64,000 bases of DNA from DAIDJD01 sp035485275 (GTDB taxonomy: Bacteria; Oederibacteriota; JAJYGY01; DAIDJD01): positions 17,647-81,646 of the forward strand of contig DATHOE010000042.1 in assembly GCA_035485275.1 (NCBI GenBank). The letters are read 5' to 3'. Both the position numbers and the translations under genes were made by a program. The notes beneath the pieces were generated by a model. The model was given only the letters and a program-made list of their open reading frames with translations, was not told where the DNA came from and made no database searches. Each line of letters opens with the position of its first letter. Within the stretch, counting starts at the first letter, position 1. Positions 20,482 through 28,042 of this stretch are shown here, one piece after another.

Positions 20482-22316
20482 ACCTCGGGCTCAACCCCTC
20501 GGACCTGCAGAACCCCCAGGTGCTCGCCTGGCTGCCCTGGCTGGCCGCCCTGGCCGCGCTGCACCTTTTGCTCTTCCTGCAGCAGTGGTGGTGGCAGCGC
20601 CGCCAATTCAAGTCCCTGGCCCTGCGGCGCTTCGGGCCGGGCCTGTCCCTGTGGCGGGGCCTCCTGAAGATGGGGCTGTGGTGCGCGGCGGCCTGGAACC
20701 TGGTCCTGGCCCTGGCCGTGCCCCTGGGGCCGCCGGTGAAGATCGAGGGCAAGCAGTACGGGGCCGACGTCATCCTGTGCGTGGACGTGTCCAGCTCCAT
20801 GCAGGCCCAGGACGTGCAGCCCAACCGCCTTGAGGCCGTGAAGAAAGCCCTGACCGGCCTGCTGGACAGCGAGGGCATGCAGGGAGACCGGGTGGGCCTG
20901 GTGGCCTTCGCGGGCGGCGCGGTGGTGGCCTGCCCCCTCACCACCGACTACGACACGGCCGAGCTCTTCCTGGACAAGCTGGACGTCAACTGCGTCCCCC
21001 GCGACGGGACCGACCTGGCCAGCGCCATCGGCATGGCCCTGGACGGCTTCGGAACGGACAGCACCCGCGGCAAGCTCATCGTCCTGGCCACGGACGGCGA
21101 GGACACGGTCAACAGCGACGTGATCGGGGAGGCCCTCCGCGCCAAGGCCGCCGGGGTGGCGATCGAGTGCGTGGGCATCGGCACCGCCGCGGGCGCCCTC
21201 ATCCCCGGCCAGACCGACGTCTTCGGCCGCGTCTACGCCAAGATGTGGCACGGCCAGCCCGTGCGCACCAAGCTGGACCGCGCGGGCCTTGAGCGCATCG
21301 CCGCGGTCAGCGGAGGGGAATACCTCAAGGGCGACTCCGAGGCCTCCCTGGGGCGCATGGTGGCCAGGGTGGAGAAGCTGAAAAAGGGGCTGGGCAAGGC
21401 CCCAGACCGCTACGTCCGCGAACCGCTCTTCGAGGTCCCGCTCCTCTGGGCGCTGGCCCTGCTCCTGGCCGACAGCCTCCTGTCCCTGCGCGGCCGCGGC
21501 TGGCTGCGGGTCTGGGAGGGCTTCATCAAGTTCCTTGGAAGGCGCTGGCATCCTGGCCGCGTCCTGCTGCCGCTCCTGTGCCTGCTGGCCCTCGCGGCCA
21601 CGGCCAGGGCCGACCTGGACGACGGCCGCTCGGACTACAACGCGGGCAACGACGCCTACCGCAGCGGCGACTACAGCGCCGCGGCGGAGAAGTACCGCCA
21701 GGCCGCCGCCGCCGCCAACCTGCAGGAAGCCTCCGACTACAACCTCGGTAACGCCCTCTTCCAGCAAAGGGATTACCAGGGCGCCGTCAACGCCTATGAC
21801 CAGGCCCTGAAAATCCAGCCCGAGGACCAGGACGCGCAATACAACCGCGACCTGGCCCAGCAGATGCTCGACAAGAAAAACAAGCCGGACAAGAAGAACA
21901 AGAAAAACGACAAGAAGGGCCAGAACAAGAACCAGGGCGGCCAGCAAAACGGGGGCCAGCAGCAGGGCGGCGGACAGCAACAGCAGAACGGAGGGCAGCA
22001 GCAGGGCGGCCCCCCGCAACAAAGCGGCGGCCAGCAGCCCAGCCCCGGGCAGGGGCAGCAGGACTCCTCGGGCCAGCCGGAGCCCTCGCCCAGCCAGGCG
22101 CCCCCCGGCCCGCGCCTGAACCGCGACCAGATCGAGACCATGCTCAACCAGCTCAAGAACGACCAGCACAAGTATGAGGGGGCCTTCAACCCCCTGAAGC
22201 ACTACGGCAACAAGCCCCCGCCGGAGGACCCGGCCCAGCAGTTCCTGGAGCAGTTCGGCGGCCTCCCCAGGCCGAGCCCGACGCCCCCGCCCGACCCCGA
22301 CTACAAGGACTGGTAG
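20478..22316 (+). CDS. BatB-BatC fusion: VWA membrane protein with TPR and Gln/Gly-rich C-terminal region
   Basis: ATG 20478 overlaps the previous stop (ATGA) and yields 612 residues; the same frame stays open upstream but there it only shadows the BatA gene. Residues 1-330 are BatB: two N-terminal helices, a VWA domain with MIDAS DVSSSMQ and IGTA-type loop, and a C-terminal helix. After a second hydrophobic stretch (LLPLLCLLALAATARA, like an internal signal sequence) come tetratricopeptide repeats (DYNAGNDAYRSGDYSAAAEK; NLGNALFQQRDYQGAVNAYDQAL), the BatC module. A Lys/Asn then Gln/Gly-rich linker and a conserved-looking end (LNRDQIETMLNQLKNDQ) follow. BatB and BatC are more often separate genes. 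Confidence 0.88.
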   Translation: MNLGLNPSDLQNPQVLAWLPWLAALAALHLLLFLQQWWWQRRQFKSLALRRFGPGLSLWRGLLKMGLWCAAAWNLVLALAVPLGPPVKIEGKQYGADVILCVDVSSSMQAQDVQPNRLEAVKKALTGLLDSEGMQGDRVGLVAFAGGAVVACPLTTDYDTAELFLDKLDVNCVPRDGTDLASAIGMALDGFGTDSTRGKLIVLATDGEDTVNSDVIGEALRAKAAGVAIECVGIGTAAGALIPGQTDVFGRVYAKMWHGQPVRTKLDRAGLERIAAVSGGEYLKGDSEASLGRMVARVEKLKKGLGKAPDRYVREPLFEVPLLWALALLLADSLLSLRGRGWLRVWEGFIKFLGRRWHPGRVLLPLLCLLALAATARADLDDGRSDYNAGNDAYRSGDYSAAAEKYRQAAAAANLQEASDYNLGNALFQQRDYQGAVNAYDQALKIQPEDQDAQYNRDLAQQMLDKKNKPDKKNKKNDKKGQNKNQGGQQNGGQQQGGGQQQQNGGQQQGGPPQQSGGQQPSPGQGQQDSSGQPEPSPSQAPPGPRLNRDQIETMLNQLKNDQHKYEGAFNPLKHYGNKPPPEDPAQQFLEQFGGLPRPSPTPPPDPDYKDW

Positions 22317-22319
22317 GCC

Positions 22320-22652
22320 GTGGCGCCGCAGGAGCATAAGCTGGTCTGGTCCAGCCATCCCAAGGAGGCGCCCCCGGCCGAGCCCGAGCCCGGCGGCCTT
22401 CCGCCCGCGGGCCAGCGCGTGTCGGTGCGCCGGGAGACGCAGGGGCGAAACGGCAAGACGGTGACGGCCTTGTGGGGCTTCCAGTCCTCGGAGCGCCAGC
22501 TCGAGGAACTGGGCCGGGCCCTGCGCAAGGCCCTGGGATGCGGCGGCAGTAAGCCTAAGGACGGGCGCGTGGAGATCCAGGGGGACAAAGTGGCGCCGGT
22601 GCTGGCCTGGCTGACGGCCAGGGGATACAAGGCCGTGAAGGCGGGTGGCTGA
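22320..22652 (+). CDS. SUI1/YciH-type translation initiation factor homologue
   Basis: The 110-residue protein begins at GTG 22320, three bases after the Bat stop. The eIF1/SUI1 fold is recognisable from VSVRRETQGRNGKTVTALWGF, the region LRKALGCGGSKPKDGRVEIQGD with the GCGGS turn, and the final strand LAWLTARGYKAVKAGG. Bacterial members are about 105-110 residues and resemble E. coli YciH, which can influence start-site fidelity in vitro. It precedes a tRNA methyltransferase, so this end of the operon has a translation theme. Confidence 0.93.
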   Translation: MAPQEHKLVWSSHPKEAPPAEPEPGGLPPAGQRVSVRRETQGRNGKTVTALWGFQSSERQLEELGRALRKALGCGGSKPKDGRVEIQGDKVAPVLAWLTARGYKAVKAGG

Positions 22653-23390
22653 TTGAACAAAGGGAACGTGTACTTCATCCTCGACGGCGCCCAACTGGCC
22701 TCCAACGTGGCCCAGGCCGCGAGGGCCCTGGGCAACTTCGGCTTCAAGAACCTGCGCCTGGTCAATCCCCTGAACCTTCCCAGCGCCGAACGCATGGCGC
22801 GCGGGGGCTCCGGGGTCGTGCGCGGGGCGGAGCTGTTCACCGACCTGGACAGCGCCGTGGCGGACCTGGACTGGGTGGTCGGCACCACGGGCAAGGACGG
22901 CATCGGCCAGGAGGAGCTTGAACGGCCCGAGACCGCCATGGCCGAGCTGGCGGGCCTCTCCGGCCAGGGCAAGGTGGGCCTGGTCTTCGGCTGCGAGCGC
23001 CACGGCCTGACCAACCTGCAGTTGAAGACCCTGGACCGCTTGGCCCACGTGCCCACCCAGCCGGACTGCGCCAGCATCAACCTGGCCCAGAGCGTGGCGG
23101 TCTTCGCCTGGGAGCTGGAGAAGCTCAGCATCGGCCAGGCCGAGACCCTGGACCTGGGGCTGCCCACGCACCAGAAAAAGGCCCAGCTCTTCGTGAAGGT
23201 GAACCGCATCTTCGACCTGCTGGGGGGCCTTCCCAAGGGCCGCAAGTCCGTGCTGGCGGACGGCATACGCCAGTACTTCAACCGCAAGCCCATGACCAAC
23301 AAGGACCTGGGTTTCTGGCTCAGGAGCCTGAACCTGCTCACGAAAACCATCGACGGCAGCGCGCCACCGGCGGCGGACGACGGACCATGA
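22653..23390 (+). CDS. TrmJ/SpoU-type tRNA (2'-O) methyltransferase
   Basis: The 245-residue protein starts at TTG 22653, immediately after the preceding TGA. SPOUT motifs are clear: NVAQAARALGNFGFKNLRLVNP (motif 1), KVGLVFGCERHGLTN (motif 2, with the GxExxGL pattern) and CASINLAQSVAVFAWEL (motif 3, N-LAQS). The length and the C-terminal helical extension match TrmJ, which methylates position 32 in the tRNA anticodon loop with S-adenosylmethionine. The exact target nucleotide cannot be fixed by sequence alone. Confidence 0.93.
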   Translation: MNKGNVYFILDGAQLASNVAQAARALGNFGFKNLRLVNPLNLPSAERMARGGSGVVRGAELFTDLDSAVADLDWVVGTTGKDGIGQEELERPETAMAELAGLSGQGKVGLVFGCERHGLTNLQLKTLDRLAHVPTQPDCASINLAQSVAVFAWELEKLSIGQAETLDLGLPTHQKKAQLFVKVNRIFDLLGGLPKGRKSVLADGIRQYFNRKPMTNKDLGFWLRSLNLLTKTIDGSAPPAADDGP

Positions 23391-23414
23391 AGTTTGCCGG
23401 ATTAGGAGGACGCC

Positions 23415-23942
23415 ATGAGGATTGAGGTTCCGGAACTCAGCGGGGGCTTCGAGATCGGTTTCGTCAACGATTGGGACGGGCGGACCAGGGTGTTCATCTC
23501 CCCGGGACGCATCGACGAGCGCATGGACGAGGAGACGAACGCCAAGGTGGAGCACAGCAGCCCGGAAAAGACGGCCGCCCTGCTGGCCCCCGCCTTCTTC
23601 AGGCTGTTCATCGGGGAGATCAACTCCGCCCTGGCGGGGGACGACAGGCTCTTCGAGATCTCCACGGACGAACAGTTCGAGCTGGCCGGGCGCTTCCTGC
23701 GCGGGGAGGAGGACCTGGAGGAGGACGAGGCCGACATCATGACCGAGGCCTACCTGGAGGCCTCCTATTCGAACATCTTCGCCTCCAAGACCACCCCCAT
23801 CGACATGCGCCTGCTCATCGAGGACACGGGGCTGGAGCCGGGTTTCGTCCGTGCCTTTTTGACCGCGCACGCGGCGCGTTTCCGCCTCGAGCTGAAGGGG
23901 GGCCAGGAGTTCATCTGGGCCCGCAATCCCGCCGAGGTTTAG
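23415..23942 (+). CDS. Acidic hypothetical protein
   Basis: The 175-residue protein has a strong AGGAGG ribosome site at 23405. It is rich in Asp and Glu (for example RGEEDLEEDEADIM) with no membrane or signal segment, so it is probably cytosolic. N-terminal beta-strand pattern (IEVPELSGGFEIGFVNDWDGRTRVFISPGRI) is followed by helices. I do not recognise the family. It is last in the run after the tRNA methyltransferase gene and may be cotranscribed. Confidence 0.65.
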   Translation: MRIEVPELSGGFEIGFVNDWDGRTRVFISPGRIDERMDEETNAKVEHSSPEKTAALLAPAFFRLFIGEINSALAGDDRLFEISTDEQFELAGRFLRGEEDLEEDEADIMTEAYLEASYSNIFASKTTPIDMRLLIEDTGLEPGFVRAFLTAHAARFRLELKGGQEFIWARNPAEV

Positions 23943-24008
23943 GCCCGCCTTTGCTCGTTTTTTGGTTTTTCCGGATTTTCCCGGTCCGCCGATTCCGGCC
24001 CTGAAGTG

Positions 24009-24036
24009 TGGACAAGGGACCTTCCTTGGCTATAAT
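24009..24036 (+). promoter_or_regulatory. Sigma-70-type promoter for the 24.1-kb barrel gene
   Basis: TGGACA (24009-24014) and TATAAT (24031-24036) are 16 bases apart. The expected start near 24043 leaves a leader of about 65 bases before ATG 24109. Confidence 0.65.
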
Positions 24037-24108
24037 GTCGTCGGTCGATTTTCGGGAACACCCGAGCTGCGGGTTCGCAAGGACCGCAAATTTTCACTGG
24101 AGAAAAGC

Positions 24109-24852
24109 ATGCGCAAAGTCGTTCTGGCCGCCATCGCGGCGCTTCTGGTCTGCGGGACCCTGTCCGCGGATGTCCTGGATTTCACCCCGCACGCCGGGTA
24201 CACGAGTTTCGCCATGAACAGCTTCAACCGGGCCAACGGGAACGTCTTCGGTTGGGAAGGCGCGGGCGAAAGCATGGGCTACAACCAGGACATCCAGTCC
24301 GGAATCGTGGTCGGGGCCGACGAGACCACCAAGTGCCTGAGCCCTTGGAAGTCGCTGGATTTGGGCCTGCGCGAGGAGTATCTGGTGAGCAACCAGGCGC
24401 GCCTGGTGAGCGACCAAGGCAGCGACAACGATGGATTGGATTATTCGGACAAGGCCAGCCTCACCAACATCCTCGTCGGCGGCAAGGTCAGCGCGCCCTT
24501 CAGCGTCCCGGGCCTGAGCCTCGGACTGGGCGCGTGGGTGGGCTACGGCTACGCGACCATGGACCAGCACGTGAATTATGACGGCTTCGACGGCGACAAT
24601 TTGATGCAGAGCGGGCTCTACACCGCCGGCATCCTGGTGGGCGAGCTTGAAAGCACCGTGACCTACAAGATCGGCTCCCATATCGGCTTGAATTTCACCG
24701 GCGGCTGGCGTTGGGCCGACGCCCCCGAGCTGAAGAGCCATGGCACGCCCCTGTACGACGCCGAACAATACTGGGAATGGAACATTTCGTCGCCCGTGAA
24801 CGTGGATTTCAGCGGCGCCACGGCCCAGGGCAGCGTGGACCTGTACTTCTAA
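24109..24852 (+). CDS. Predicted outer-membrane beta-barrel protein
   Basis: The 247-residue protein has a signal peptide (MRKVVLAAIAALLVCGTLSA, cleaved before D) and then alternating strands with Gly/Tyr/Asp-rich turns: HAGYTSFAMNSFNRANG, LDLGLREEYLVS, LSLGLGAWVGYGYATMD, HIGLNFTGGWRWAD. The C-terminus ends with aromatic YF (GSVDLYF), typical of a barrel's last strand recognised by the outer-membrane assembly machinery. Strand-like content suggests about eight strands. I do not recognise a specific family, so a channel or adhesion role is open. It is monocistronic, with its own promoter and terminator. Confidence 0.75.
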   Translation: MRKVVLAAIAALLVCGTLSADVLDFTPHAGYTSFAMNSFNRANGNVFGWEGAGESMGYNQDIQSGIVVGADETTKCLSPWKSLDLGLREEYLVSNQARLVSDQGSDNDGLDYSDKASLTNILVGGKVSAPFSVPGLSLGLGAWVGYGYATMDQHVNYDGFDGDNLMQSGLYTAGILVGELESTVTYKIGSHIGLNFTGGWRWADAPELKSHGTPLYDAEQYWEWNISSPVNVDFSGATAQGSVDLYF

Positions 24853-24888
24853 GCCTTCGCAAGGATCCGGCCCGGGATTTTATCGGGC

Positions 24889-24926
24889 AAAAAAAAAGAG
24901 GCGGCCCATTGGGCCGCCTCTTTTTT
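24889..24926. terminator. Strong bidirectional intrinsic terminator
   Basis: A run of A, a perfect ten-base stem GAGGCGGCCC/GGGCCGCCTC (24898-24907 with 24911-24920) and a run of T fit on both strands, serving the barrel gene on the plus strand and the spermidine-synthase-like gene on the minus strand. Confidence 0.95.
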
Positions 24927-24953
24927 CGTCCAGGGTGCGCGGGATCCAAACCC

Positions 24954-25853
24954 TTATTTCGTCACTTTCTTGCTCAGCTTCTCGAATTTGTCGTAGGGGG
25001 CGCGGTCCGTGCTGACCCGGCCGTGGCGCGCCAGGACCTTCAGCTCCTCGCCGGTGGGCTTGCCGTTGTACAGGCTGGGCGTGAGGTGGTCGAGCTGGCC
25101 GCGCTTCTTCTGCATGGCCGCCAGGTTCTTTTCCATGCGCTTCAGGTCGATCGGCGAGGCGCTCGCCAGCCGGTAGGTCCAGCCCATGCCGAAGCAGGGC
25201 ATGTCCACGCGGGCCGTGGCGATGTTCTTGAACACCGCGCCGAGGGTCTTGCGGATGGTGGCGAAGCTGTCCGGGAACAGGAAGTAGTTGTCGGTGTGGA
25301 TGCTCAGGATGCCGCCCTGGTTCAGGCGCCGGGCGCAGAGCTGGTAGAATTCGTAGGTATAGAGCATCTTGCTGGGCCCGTGGGGCTCGGTGAGATCCAC
25401 CACCAGCACGTCGAAGCTCTCCTTTTCCCGTTCCAGGTAGGCGCGGGCGTCCTCATAGACGATCTCGACGCGCGGGTCCTTGAGGCAGGTCTTGATGGCA
25501 GGGTAGTTGGCGCGGCAGAAGTCGACCACGCCCTTGTCGATCTCCACCATCAGGATGCGCTTCAGGGAGGGGAACTTCACCGCCTCCTCGATGCTGAAGC
25601 AGTCGCCGCCGCCGATGACGCACACCGAGCGGGGGTTGGCGTGCGCCAGCAGGGGCGCCGAGACCAGGTACTGGTGGTAGCGGTTCTCGTCGCCTTCGCT
25701 GATCTGGATCTTGCCGTCCAGGAATAGCAGCGTGCCGAAGGTGTCGCTTTTGAAGATCTCCATGCTCTGGAAGGGCGTCTTACCCTTGTAGAGGGATTTC
25801 CCCTCGTACACGTGCCCAAAGGTGTCCGTGACCCATTCGGTTTTGATCGCCAT
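24954..25853 (-). CDS. Spermidine synthase-like aminopropyltransferase
   Basis: The 299-residue protein matches the spermidine synthase fold: FQSMEIFKSDTFGTLLFLDGKIQ, DENRYHQYLVSAPLLAHANP, the nucleotide-binding loop VIGGGDCFSIEEAVKF, LMVEID and VLVVDLTEPHGPSKMLY, where the catalytic Asp sits. Enzymes of this family transfer an aminopropyl group from decarboxylated S-adenosylmethionine to putrescine or agmatine. The usual GGGDGG loop is GGGDCF here and the C-terminal motif reads GMGWTYRLAS, so substrate choice may differ. No adenosylmethionine decarboxylase gene is adjacent. It faces the terminator shared with the barrel gene. Confidence 0.85.
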   Translation of the reverse strand: MAIKTEWVTDTFGHVYEGKSLYKGKTPFQSMEIFKSDTFGTLLFLDGKIQISEGDENRYHQYLVSAPLLAHANPRSVCVIGGGDCFSIEEAVKFPSLKRILMVEIDKGVVDFCRANYPAIKTCLKDPRVEIVYEDARAYLEREKESFDVLVVDLTEPHGPSKMLYTYEFYQLCARRLNQGGILSIHTDNYFLFPDSFATIRKTLGAVFKNIATARVDMPCFGMGWTYRLASASPIDLKRMEKNLAAMQKKRGQLDHLTPSLYNGKPTGEELKVLARHGRVSTDRAPYDKFEKLSKKVTK

Positions 25854-25976
25854 GCCGTTTCCTCGCTGAAAAGATGCCCGCGCTCTTGGCGCAGATTTTC
25901 TTCAATGCGGGATGCCCTGCCAAGGAAAATCCGTGTAAATCGGGGCGGTTTTGGCCCCTCGGTTTGAAGCCGGGCC

Positions 25977-27284
25977 TTATTGTTGTTGGTCTTGTTGCTG
26001 CTGCTCTTGTTGCTGCTGCTCTTGTTGCTGCTGCTCCTGCTGTTGCTGCTCCTGCTGCTGCTGCTGTTCCTGTTGCTCTTGTTCCTGCTGTTGCTGCTGT
26101 TGTTCTTGTTCCTGTTCCTGTTCTTGCTGTTGCTGCTGCTCTTGTTCCTGCTGGGCTTGCTCCTGCTGCTGTTGCTCTTGTTCTTGCTGTTGTTGTTCCT
26201 GCTGAGCTTGTTCTTGCTGCGCCTGCTCCTGCTGAGCCTGTTCCTGTTGGGCCTGTTCCTGCTGAGCCTGTTCCTGCTGGGCTTGATCTTGCTGTTGCTG
26301 TTCTTGTTGCTGCTGCTCTTGCTGTTGCTGTTGCTGCTCTTGGTCCTGTTGTTGCTGATCATCGGGCTGCGCCTGGGTGTCCGGCTGCTGTTGCTGGTCG
26401 TCGGGCTGGGCCTGGGTGTCCGGTTGCTGTTGCTGGTCGTCAGCGCTGGCTGGCGTGTCGGGGGCCTGGTCCGAGGTGGAGGCCCCGTTATCGACATCGG
26501 ATGGCACGTCGGTGGGGACGTCCGTGGGGGATTGGTCGTCGACGCTGGAGGAGCTGTCGGGGGCCTGGTCCGTGGAGGCCCCGTTATCGACATCGGCCGG
26601 CACGTCGGTGGGGACGTCGGTGGGGGACTGGTCGTCGACGCTGGAGGAGCTGTCGGGGGCCTGGTCCGTGGAGGCCCCATTGTCGGTATCGGCCGGCACG
26701 TCGGTGGGGGACTGGTCATCGACGCTGGAGGAGCTGTCGGGGGCCTGGTCCGTGGAGGCCCCGTTGTCCGTGTCGGCCGGCACGTCCGTGGGTACGTCCG
26801 TGGGCTGGACATCGCCTGCGCTGGAAGGCACGTCCGTGGGGACATCCGTCGGCACATCGGTGGCCGCGTCTGCGGGTACGTCCGTGGGGACATCTGCGGG
26901 CTGGGCCAGGCCGGCCGCCACAGGGGCGAGCGCAGCGCCGGCGCCGGACGCCGAGGAGGAGGATGGCGGCGGGCAGCCGTCCCCATCGTGCATGATGCAG
27001 CAATTTTGTGAGCCGGTAAAAGTGCAGAGATTGATGGGGCTGTCGGGGTCGCCGCCTTTAAATCCGTCGCAGACTTCACAATACGATGAGCCGTTGGGGC
27101 CGTCGTTGCACTCCCGGGAATACTGCCCCGTGGGGTTGCCGTTGGCGTCTTTCCTGGGGCACCAGCCCCCGCATTGCTGTTCGTGTTTGCTGTCGGCAAA
27201 GGCCTCGGTGGGGAGCTGGCTCAGAACCGCGCAACCCAGGATCAGGGCTCCGGAAAAAATACTTAAGCAAATCCGACGTTTCAT
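25977..27284 (-). CDS. Secreted Gln/Glu-rich protein with tandem Asp/Val/Pro/Ser repeats
   Basis: The 435-residue protein starts at ATG 27284, where a signal peptide begins (MKRRICLSIFSGALILGCAV). Residues about 40-115 form a small Cys-rich domain with at least eight cysteines (HEQQCGGWCPRKD, CNDGPNGSSYCEVCDGF, SQNCCIMHDGDGC), probably disulfide-bonded. Then come tandem repeats built around DVPTDVPADTDNG and DQAPDSSSSVDDQSP, and finally about 160 residues almost purely of Gln and Glu. A secreted or surface-anchored stalk or matrix protein is likely, but I know no family for it. The gene stands between the polyamine-synthase-like gene and leuD, all on the minus strand. Confidence 0.75.
   Translation of the reverse strand: MKRRICLSIFSGALILGCAVLSQLPTEAFADSKHEQQCGGWCPRKDANGNPTGQYSRECNDGPNGSSYCEVCDGFKGGDPDSPINLCTFTGSQNCCIMHDGDGCPPPSSSSASGAGAALAPVAAGLAQPADVPTDVPADAATDVPTDVPTDVPSSAGDVQPTDVPTDVPADTDNGASTDQAPDSSSSVDDQSPTDVPADTDNGASTDQAPDSSSSVDDQSPTDVPTDVPADVDNGASTDQAPDSSSSVDDQSPTDVPTDVPSDVDNGASTSDQAPDTPASADDQQQQPDTQAQPDDQQQQPDTQAQPDDQQQQDQEQQQQQQEQQQQEQQQQDQAQQEQAQQEQAQQEQAQQEQAQQEQAQQEQQQQEQEQQQQEQAQQEQEQQQQQEQEQEQEQQQQQQEQEQQEQQQQQEQQQQEQQQQEQQQQEQQQQDQQQ
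25980..26450 (-). repeat. Gln/Glu-codon low-complexity tract (CAG/CAA-rich, read as CTG/TTG on the plus strand)
   Basis: The stretch is a near-continuous run of trinucleotide-like units that encode Gln, with Glu/Asp/Ala interruptions such as repeated AQQEQ. It is prone to slippage and length change. Confidence 0.9.
26470..26815 (-). repeat. Tandem repeats of 84-96 bases in the secreted repeat protein
   Basis: The string gacgctggag recurs at 26541, 26637 and 26721, giving periods of 96 and 84 bases; the difference is one extra TDVP codon block. Flanking sequence repeats with few substitutions. Confidence 0.9.
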
Positions 27285-27402
27285 GGCAGCCCCCTGTCCC
27301 CCCGGTTGGCCCAGAGTCTGGATGAAGCGCACCCCCAGATCAAGGTGTAAATTGCGCGAGGGGGATGCGCTTCCGGGGGGCTGCCGTGCCTTTGTTCAGG
27401 CC

Positions 27403-28023
27403 TTAATTGTACCCGTTCATGTAGGCCAGCTTGGAGGCCAGGGCCCGGGTCTTTTCGGCGTTTTCCTGCAGCAGGCCGGTGCTGTCCCAGGTCCCCTCCA
27501 TCAGGGCCTTGCGCCGGCTGTCGGGCAGGCCCAAGGACACCTTGAGGCCGCCCCCGGACAGGGTCAGGGCCTCCATGTCCAGGCTGAACTCCGTGGCGGG
27601 GGCCCGCTCGACCAGGGCCTGCAGCGCGGCCACATCCGCCTTGGAGGCGGTCGCCGCCGGGATGCCCAGCATGACGCAGTTGCCGGCGAAGATTTCGGCG
27701 AAGCTCTCCGCGACGATGGCCTTGATCCCGGGCTGCTTGGGATGGCCCCAGCGCGCCAGGGCCTGGGGGGCGTGCTCCCGGCTCGAACCGCAGCCGAAGT
27801 TCACGTTGCCGAAGAGCAGGCTGGCGCCCTGGAAGCGCTCCTCATTGAAGGGGTGCGGCTTCTGGCTACCGTTGGCGTTGAAGCGCTCGTCGAAAAAGGG
27901 GTAATCCCCCATCTTCGAGAAGGTGATCTCCTTCAGGTAGCGGGCCGGGATGATGCGGTCGGTGTCGATGTCGTCGCCGCGCAGGGGAACGCCGCGGCCT
28001 TTGACGCTGAGGATTCTGGGCAT
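27403..28023 (-). CDS. leuD: 3-isopropylmalate dehydratase small subunit
   Basis: The 206-residue protein has the LeuD swivel-domain motifs: GDDIDTDRIIPARYLKEI, the phosphate/substrate loop NFGCGSSREHAPQAL and AESFAEIFAGNC. It joins LeuC to isomerise 2- to 3-isopropylmalate in leucine biosynthesis. The gene lies 19 bases after leuC, so the two are one operon. The length is typical of bacterial LeuD. Confidence 0.96.
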   Translation of the reverse strand: MPRILSVKGRGVPLRGDDIDTDRIIPARYLKEITFSKMGDYPFFDERFNANGSQKPHPFNEERFQGASLLFGNVNFGCGSSREHAPQALARWGHPKQPGIKAIVAESFAEIFAGNCVMLGIPAATASKADVAALQALVERAPATEFSLDMEALTLSGGGLKVSLGLPDSRRKALMEGTWDSTGLLQENAEKTRALASKLAYMNGYN

Positions 28024-28042
28024 GGCTGCCTCCTTTGTGGGT

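Noticed and set aside
20409..23870. 1153-codon open frame on the minus strand under the Bat operon
   Set aside because: Antisense shadow of strongly supported plus-strand genes; low-complexity composition and no recognisable domain.
25980..27011. Leu-rich plus-strand frame across the Gln-rich tract
   Set aside because: CTG repeats read in the wrong strand give poly-Leu; the minus-strand frame has a signal peptide and a Cys-rich domain.
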